Source: Coix lacryma-jobi var. lacryma-jobi (lineage: Eukaryota; Streptophyta; Magnoliopsida; Poales; Poaceae). From it: 64,000 nucleotides of DNA. Position 1 is the stretch's first letter. Each line of letters starts with the position of its first letter. The position numbers and the translations under genes are program-made. A model generated the notes under the pieces. The model had not been told where the DNA came from. It was given only the letters and a program-made list of their open reading frames with translations, and made no database searches. The DNA is taken from NCBI GenBank assembly GCA_009763385.1, contig CM019824.1, positions 154,870,357 to 154,934,356 of the forward strand, given 5' to 3'. This document shows positions 58,587-64,000 of the stretch, one piece after another.

Positions 58587-58750
58587 ACAGCGCTGAGCAC
58601 GTGGCCTGCGGCGCATAGCAGACGCCTCTGTCACGCGACATTTAGCGGACGCGGGTGTATAGCGTATTAGATAGCGTTCCCCGCTGCAGGCGATTTTTTA
58701 CGCCAAACTGGTTTACCGGACGCGGTAGCGTCCCCGCTGCGGCTGATCTT

Positions 58751-59504
58751 AGGTCAGTCTCAGTGGGGTTTTATGGAATGTTTTATGCACATTAAATAGG
58801 GTGTCACATCAAATTTTAGCATGAAACTAGGAGAAGAGACAAGAGAAACGTCTCATCCCCATAAAACCTTTGAGCATTGTTTCCAAAACGGTAAAATTTT
58901 GGTGAAACCCCATTGAGAGTGTCATTGTGTTTCATCTCATACAATACGCGTGGCTCGAGAGAGGAAAATAAAGTCAGTCTCAACGCACCGTTTCATCTCT
59001 CGGTTTCGAAGACAAATGAAATCACAGATAAAATAGATCTCTTCCTCAATGTACAGTTTCAATGCATAGTTTCATATCTCGGTTTATAAGACAAATGAAA
59101 TCACAGATAAAATACATCTCTCTCAATGTACAGTTTGATATGCTTCGTGGTCCTATGATTTCTCTTTCTCACTTCTTTTTCTCTCTCGAATCGCGAGTGT
59201 TGTACGAGATAAAATGCAATGACGCTCCCAATATGGGTTTCACCAATATTTCACCGTCTTGAAAACAACGCTCAAAGATTTCATGGGGATGAAACGTTTC
59301 ACTTCTCTCTTCTCCTAGTTTCATGCAAAAAGCTGATGTGACGCACTATTTAACGTGCATATAACCTCCCATGAAACTTCAATGAGACTCACAAAAAGAG
59401 GGATCATGGGATCACAAAGCATATGAAACTGTAATGTACATTGAGGAATGCGATTTCATTTGTCTTGAAAACCGAGAGATAAAACTATGCATTGAGACTG
59501 ACCT
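58751..59504. mobile_element. Nested MITEs with overlapping inverted repeats
   Basis: The outer ends AGGTCAGTCTCA (58751) and TGAGACTGACCT (ending 59504) are complementary. An inner pair spans about 58757-59388 (GTCTCAGTGGGGTTTTATGG with its partner near 59370-59388), and shares GCATGAAACTAGGAGAAGAG on both sides. A second family (AAGTCAGTCTCAACGCACCG, from 58971) pairs with 59400-59504 through GACAAATGAAATC and CTCAATGTACA blocks. Two related elements appear to be nested. The superfamily is not assigned; Mutator-like is possible. Confidence 0.6.
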
Positions 59505-59917
59505 CATGTACCAAAACCCACTACCGCTAGATCGATTTGCCTTTTTACAGCGCGAATAACACACGAGACTTGTGGACACACTCCCCTGATTGCTGCTGCA
59601 TGCTCACCAATGGAGCTAGGGCACTTTGCTGAATCGTTGATAATTGCAGGGACAAATTCCCCTTCACGCCACCGGAGACGCCAATCCGAGCTCGAAACGT
59701 GTGATTGCACCGTCTCTCTCCTAGACTAGTCTCCTGATCGATCCGGTCACCGTCGCACGACACCCACCACACACACACATCAGACGATGGTTCCCTCTCG
59801 TGTGCATGAACAGTGTGACGCAGCAGATGCTACGTCGTCATTAATATTAGCCTGCTCGCGGTTCAAGAAAAACCCCGATTAGGTTACTGCAACTGGGTAG
59901 CGGCACTCGCTTTGACG

Positions 59918-60220
59918 ATGGGAATCATGAGCTTAAGCGTTATAGCTTTACTTTGCATCATCGCCGGCATCGCAGCAGCTCGTGGTGGTGGGGTGTCTGC
60001 AGGTGCTCGATCGGTGGCTTTCGTCCTCATCAGGACCCTGTCTGTCCCCCGGGGCTCCGCACCTCCTGACGCCCGGCCCCCTGCCGTAGATGGAGAAGCC
60101 ATGGCCAACCCGTTTGCTTTTAGACCTGGTTCAGTTCACAACATTCCCCAAAATATTTTACGCAGTAGAATCTTTACACACATGCATGGAGCATTAAATA
60201 TAGGTAAAAGAAATAACTAA
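59918..60220 (+). CDS. Possible small secreted-peptide precursor, 3' end replaced by a MITE
   Basis: 100 codons from MGIMSLSVIALLCIIAGIAA, a good signal-peptide shape (hydrophobic core, then AAARGGG). Then a 45-residue Arg/Pro/Ala-rich part with LSVPRGSAPPDARPPAVDG. From about residue 69 the frame runs into the MITE at 60123, so the last 30 residues are MITE-encoded. I do not recognise a peptide family. The SAPP-R spacing is only loosely like abscission-type peptide cores and should not be over-read. It may be a chance ORF. Confidence 0.3.
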   Translation: MGIMSLSVIALLCIIAGIAAARGGGVSAGARSVAFVLIRTLSVPRGSAPPDARPPAVDGEAMANPFAFRPGSVHNIPQNILRSRIFTHMHGALNIGKRNN

Positions 60221-60354
60221 TTGTACTTTTAGTCTGCTCATGTCGAGACGAATCTTTTGAGTCTAGTTAGGTCATGTTTGGACAAAGTTTGTCAAATAAC
60301 AACGAAAGTGTTACAGTAACTTTTCACCAAATATTTCGCGAATTGAACAAGGCC
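60123..60354 (+). mobile_element. PIF/Harbinger-like MITE, family copy 3
   Basis: Ends GACCTGGTTCAGTTC and GAATTGAACAAGGCC, flanked by TTA on both sides (60120-60122 and 60355-60357), the target duplication of PIF/Harbinger elements. Internal blocks GTCGAGACGAATCTTTTGAG and GACAAAGTTTGTCAAATAAC match copy 2. Confidence 0.88.
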
Positions 60355-60460
60355 TTAATAAAATTGTTTCATGTACACATCGTGATGTGTGGCGAAGTAT
60401 GACGACAAATGGCATCGCGACAAGTTGTCTTGCAAGGTACATACAGTACATTGATGTATA

Positions 60461-60717
60461 CTCCCTCCGTCCATAAAAACATGCAACTATGGGTTGCGTG
60501 CCCATAAAAATACGTCACGTTTGACCACGTTTCTAGTAAATAGTATTAATATTTATTAATCCAAATAAATTTATTATGAAAGTACATTTTGTAATTAATC
60601 TAATGATGTTTATTTGATATCATAAATATTAATATATTTTTATCTATAATTATTTAAACTCAAGATACTAAAACATGGTACTGTGCTAGAATTGCATGTT
60701 TTCTTGGACGAAGGGAG
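60461..60717. mobile_element. Stowaway MITE
   Basis: 257 bp with CTCCCTCCGTCC and GGACGAAGGGAG ends and TA duplications at 60459-60460 and 60718-60719. AT-rich inside. Confidence 0.93.
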
Positions 60718-60719
60718 TA

Positions 60720-62455
60720 CGTTATAACTAACTAACGTGCTCGTGCGCAACATATTTTGGAATCGGATTCCGTACCATCACGAGACACGAGTTGTTAACT
60801 AATTCGTATAAGCACAAGTTATGAATCCTGATGATACGAGAAACAAAGAGAGCATAGGAGTATTTTTAGGAACAAAACGAGGGTTGGAAAAGGTTTTCCC
60901 CTCTTTAATATTAGGTAGAAATGTTGTGGAGTCGTGATATCTTTGAAGTGGTACAACACAAATATATTTTCCCTAAGATGGCAGCAACATATATGAGAGT
61001 ATCTCAAAAGTAAATTAATGATCATTTCAGGTGGACGGTAAATTCTATAGTTACTGGTCGGACCTACAATCACACCTAGGGATTGCAGATCTTCGACCCC
61101 ATTCTCATAGACTTTGACCTTACTTTTAATATCTGCATTAATACATCTTCCTTGACCCTGCTACAAGAACTATGTTGCTTCTTACAACAGGCTCGAGGAC
61201 TACGTGTACACACGTCATTTTTCTCTCGTAAAATGACTCTATTTTGTTCTCTACAGAAAACTTGCAAGCTTGACACCACGTGCCTGCAGCACCAACTCCC
61301 AAGCTCGGGGACTAAGTGGATACACTTCACCTATCGATGAATGTATTTTTTCCTTTACCTTTGTAGCTTGACTTGGGACCAGTGCGGACTTCTACTGGGA
61401 TGTCGTCGGCTCCTACTGTCCGGTCAAGCAGTATTAATTAAGAATTCCTCGTGTGTTGCTACAGGAATTAGCAACTTTCTCATCTTACTTTTAATCTAAA
61501 CTACAAAGAGTTTCTAGGTTTCAGTCTTTTTTATTTTTTATTATATTATACTTAAGTTAAATAAATATAATTGAAACTCTCGGGCTTATTTTACCATTTA
61601 TTCATAACTCTCATTTTATGCATTCGCGTTACTACAATGACATAAACATAAACATAAACAGAAACAATCATTTAAGCCTGCACCACGGTGTAGATATCGA
61701 TGGTAACGTTTGAGGTTAGACATCGATTGGGTCGTATGGCCTTATATTTCTTTTACAATTTAACTTAACTATATCTAATTTTAGCTCAAAATTATATAAT
61801 ATTATAATTTAATCTTTATTGAATCTGATCATTAAATTTGTTCAGGTAAATTAGAGGGTTCTTTATCACCCTAGCTACAACACCAAAGTCTTCCAAAATT
61901 GGCCTCGCGCTCACCACATCTCCATCGTCCTTGGGTTCTCTCATCAAAAGACAGAGAGATACATGTGAATTGAGAGATTATTACAGTACCTGAGGAGAGC
62001 TATCTAGCACTAGCACATCTGCACATGGAACCTTGATGGGACCTCTCACCGCTGCACTGTAGTAGTGTATCTTTTGGTAATAAAGCGCGAGCCCTAATAC
62101 TAAAGCACAAGGCAAAGCAGATATGCTAATAATAAAGTGCGACAGATTGTTAATAATACGAAACCGCATCAGCTTTGCTAGCTCCTACTACGAATTGAGT
62201 CCCACTAGACTTGCCCTTTTTTTCGCACCAACAACACACTGGATTCGTTCACCTTTCCTGACATATTTCTAATCTGTCTCGCGCGCATGCAGTCTCGTAA
62301 AGGTTGTTGCACTTTGCTGCGTTGCTGATACAGTGCTCCCTCGATCTTGTTGCCGGGACAAATTCACTCTAAGAGCAAGCATAATAAGTCCCCCAGCAGC
62401 GGGCTGCTAGCAGGCTCCATGTCACTGATAGTCTTTCTTAGTAGCCCATAATATA
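60720..62455. other. AT-rich intergenic DNA
   Basis: No supported gene. 61080-61345 has LTR-like words (CTCGAGGACTAC and AGCTCGGGGACTAAGTGGAT) and may be an LTR fragment. A short (ATAAAC)n microsatellite lies at about 61641-61661. Confidence 0.45.
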
Positions 62456-63497
62456 TGTTGACACTAAAAAATATCTCAACCGTATAATGGACTCTACCAT
62501 CAAGTTTCTGTTGCCAAGGTGACCAGAAGGCATATTTAGATTACCACATTTGTAAACGAAGTGAGGAACGACTATCTCCGACCACTTTATATCCGACAAG
62601 TGGGGTGTTCTGAGATTTTCCGAGCAGGTTAGATCTGGTCGCTTGATCCGATTATTGTTGCAAATATTTTCCGACCAGGAACTAGTCCTCTTGAGAGACT
62701 TCCGACCAGGTAAAACTAGTCCGAGTCGGCGAAGCAGCAATGGAGACCAGCTCGTAGTTGTCAAAATATGAAATGGACTTCACCATTGTGTTCCTCTCAT
62801 CGAGATGGTCGAAAAACATATATGAAACGTCCAATTTGGAGCCCGGATGGAAGAGTTATGACCTAATAGAGATGGCTCACTGTTGGAAGTTCTAACCCTC
62901 CGAGTCGGAACTTTTGACCCTCTGAGTCGGAACTTCTGACCCCCGAAATTTCTGACCCGAGTCGGAAGTTCTAACCCTGTTCGGATCTGTCCTTTTGGAT
63001 TCCGATCCGAACTATTCCAAACTCGTGGGAAACATAAAAAATAAGGTTTAGAAGGGCTTTCTACTAGGATAAGACCACCCCCCTCTATATATATGAGAGG
63101 ATCATGGCCGATTGAGATCTCATCTATCCAATCGTCAAATCAATCTACTACAACCCTTTTACCCTCTTCTCCAACCTCATGTTGTTCATCCCTTGATCCG
63201 ACGACCAAGGATGGCGCCCAAGGCTCGTCGGCCGACTTAGGGCAACCCGGCGACATCCTTGCCTTGACGGGGTCCTTCCCGGGCGAGAGCTTCGACGGTT
63301 CTTTTGCTAGTTTGCCCGAAAACTAGTCGTTCTTCGCCACATAAGTGTGATAGTTATCCTTTGCCGGTTTGCTTATAAACCTAGCCATTCTTCACCACGT
63401 AAGTGTGACCTCCTCGCTGTGCTTTTCGGTCCGTGACGACCCGGGCGTCCAAAGCCCTAGCTGGTGTGTGATCCGAAACTGTTTCGGCGTCAAGACA
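62456..63497 (+). repeat. 5' LTR of a further Gypsy-type element
   Basis: Starts TGTTGACACTAAAAAAT and ends GTCAAGACA, five bases before a PBS. A TATA box (TATATATA) is at 63086-63093. Only one LTR is in the window, so the left edge is inferred from TG and the loss of LTR-like sequence. About four GAGTCGGAACTTCTGACCC-type units lie at 62890-62985. Confidence 0.6.
63086..63093 (+). promoter_or_regulatory. LTR TATA box of the right-edge element
   Basis: CCCCCTCTATATATATGAGAG, about 400 bp before the LTR end. Confidence 0.55.
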
Positions 63498-63502
63498 CTT
63501 TT

Positions 63503-63520
63503 TGGCGACTCCGCTGGGGA
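63503..63520 (+). other. Primer binding site of the right-edge element
   Basis: TGGCGACTCCGCTGGGGA, a PBS type seen in plant Gypsy elements. I think it pairs with tRNA-Arg, from memory only. Confidence 0.7.
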
Positions 63521-63727
63521 AGAATTTGCTTCGGCTCTACTTTGCGACCGAATCTTCTTGCCCTAGCCCTATCCTTCACTGATCTATCTTTTTGTGCTCG
63601 CCATTACCGTTGCATTTGGCCCAAATGGCCGATCGCCGATTTTGACCCCTTGAGATCTCGTTTGCTATTTTGCAACACGGTTTTGCTTCATACTGGAAAA
63701 TTCAGCAAGACAGTCAAGCTTTAAATC

Positions 63728-64000
63728 ATGGAGTACCAAGGTGTTACATCACAAAACTACTACAATTACCCTGAGGTACAACTTGCGAATACATCTTATG
63801 ATTATAATAATTATTTTGCAAGTTCTATGAACTCTTATGTTGGTGTTGCTAGTCATAATGATAATAGATATGTTGCATCGATTAATACTTTTGCTAATGC
63901 TCCTCATCATACACATCATAATCATGCATATTATGGTCAAGAGCCGATGTCAACTATAAATTCTTTGAGTTTTGATGCTACTAGCAACATACAACATGTA
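63728..64000 (+). CDS. Start of gag of the right-edge Gypsy element (runs off the window)
   Basis: Open from ATG at 63728 to the last base, 91 codons so far: MEYQGVTSQNYYNYPEVQLA, then Asn/Tyr/His/Ser-rich sequence (SYDYNNYFASSMNSYVG; APHHTHHNHAYYGQ). Such a low-complexity, Asn/Tyr-rich N-terminus about 200 bp after a PBS fits gag of a Gypsy element. No capsid motif is reached yet, so the identity rests on position. Confidence 0.55.
   Translation, partial: MEYQGVTSQNYYNYPEVQLANTSYDYNNYFASSMNSYVGVASHNDNRYVASINTFANAPHHTHHNHAYYGQEPMSTINSLSFDATSNIQHV

Noticed and set aside
40048..58591. Composite read as a Mutator-like DNA transposon with long TIRs
   Set aside because: The 5-bp duplication and TGTAACACC start fit an LTR-type end, and MULEs make 9-bp duplications. 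Kept as a less likely alternative.
59560..62370. Weak similarity between 59580-59680 and 62300-62370 (GCACTTTGCTG ... GGGACAAATTC)
   Set aside because: Too short and diverged to call a duplication by eye; an alignment score would be needed.
60720..62455. Small ORFs of 60-85 codons
   Set aside because: AT-rich intergenic DNA with no motif, signal peptide or splice support.

Overview
The window is plant nuclear DNA, most likely from a panicoid grass of the Sorghum/Saccharum/maize group. This rests on the element families (Tat-lineage and chromodomain Gypsy elements, a Sirevirus-type Copia element, Stowaway and PIF/Harbinger-like MITEs), on spliced genes, and on GC-rich exons in AT-rich surroundings. 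The species is inferred, not shown. There are no operons, rRNA genes, recognisable tRNA genes or CRISPR arrays. Most of the 64 kb is nested LTR retrotransposons, and only one host gene is well supported.

Layout. 1-6244: a decayed Tat-lineage Gypsy element on the minus strand (RNase H, RT, protease, gag, PBS, then a complete LTR with a 10-copy tandem array in its U3). It abuts 6245-30769, a second Tat copy on the plus strand that begins inside gag. That copy runs through pol to integrase (ends about 11696), then an antisense multi-exon gene with its own TATA box (16473 back to 12328), and ends in a 3' LTR (29577-30769). Its polypurine tract is split by a complete Sirevirus (17637-29565, minus strand, TSD TCGGG). 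30775-31347 is the tail of another Gypsy LTR, into which the second Tat copy inserted. 31348-34323 is AT-rich intergenic DNA with two tandem-repeat blocks, one of which resembles Helitron 3' ends.

34324-35788 is a two-exon FCS-like zinc finger (FLZ) gene. 35789-40052 is intergenic, with a CpG-rich stretch and two copies of one MITE family. 40053-58586 is a composite whose two ends are inverted copies of a Gypsy LTR start, flanked by a 5-bp duplication (ACAGC). Inside it sits a young chromovirus of the Tekay/RIRE3 type (42026-55901, TSD CCTGT, two 4,089-bp LTRs that differ at about ten places). This has an extra ORF ahead of gag and one nonsense codon in its polyprotein. 58592-62455 holds nested MITEs, a possible small secreted-peptide ORF interrupted by a MITE, and a Stowaway element. 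62456-64000 is the LTR, PBS and gag start of a further Gypsy element that leaves the window.

The history reads as layers: Gypsy LTR (30775-31347), then Tat copy 2, then Tat copy 1 and the Sirevirus; and separately the inverted-LTR composite, then the chromovirus. By eye, LTR divergence makes the Sirevirus a few times older than the chromovirus. The observations most worth checking are the antisense Tat gene, the inverted-LTR composite, the four-copy GGCACTGCC modules spread through the Sirevirus, and the gag-preceding ORF of the chromovirus.
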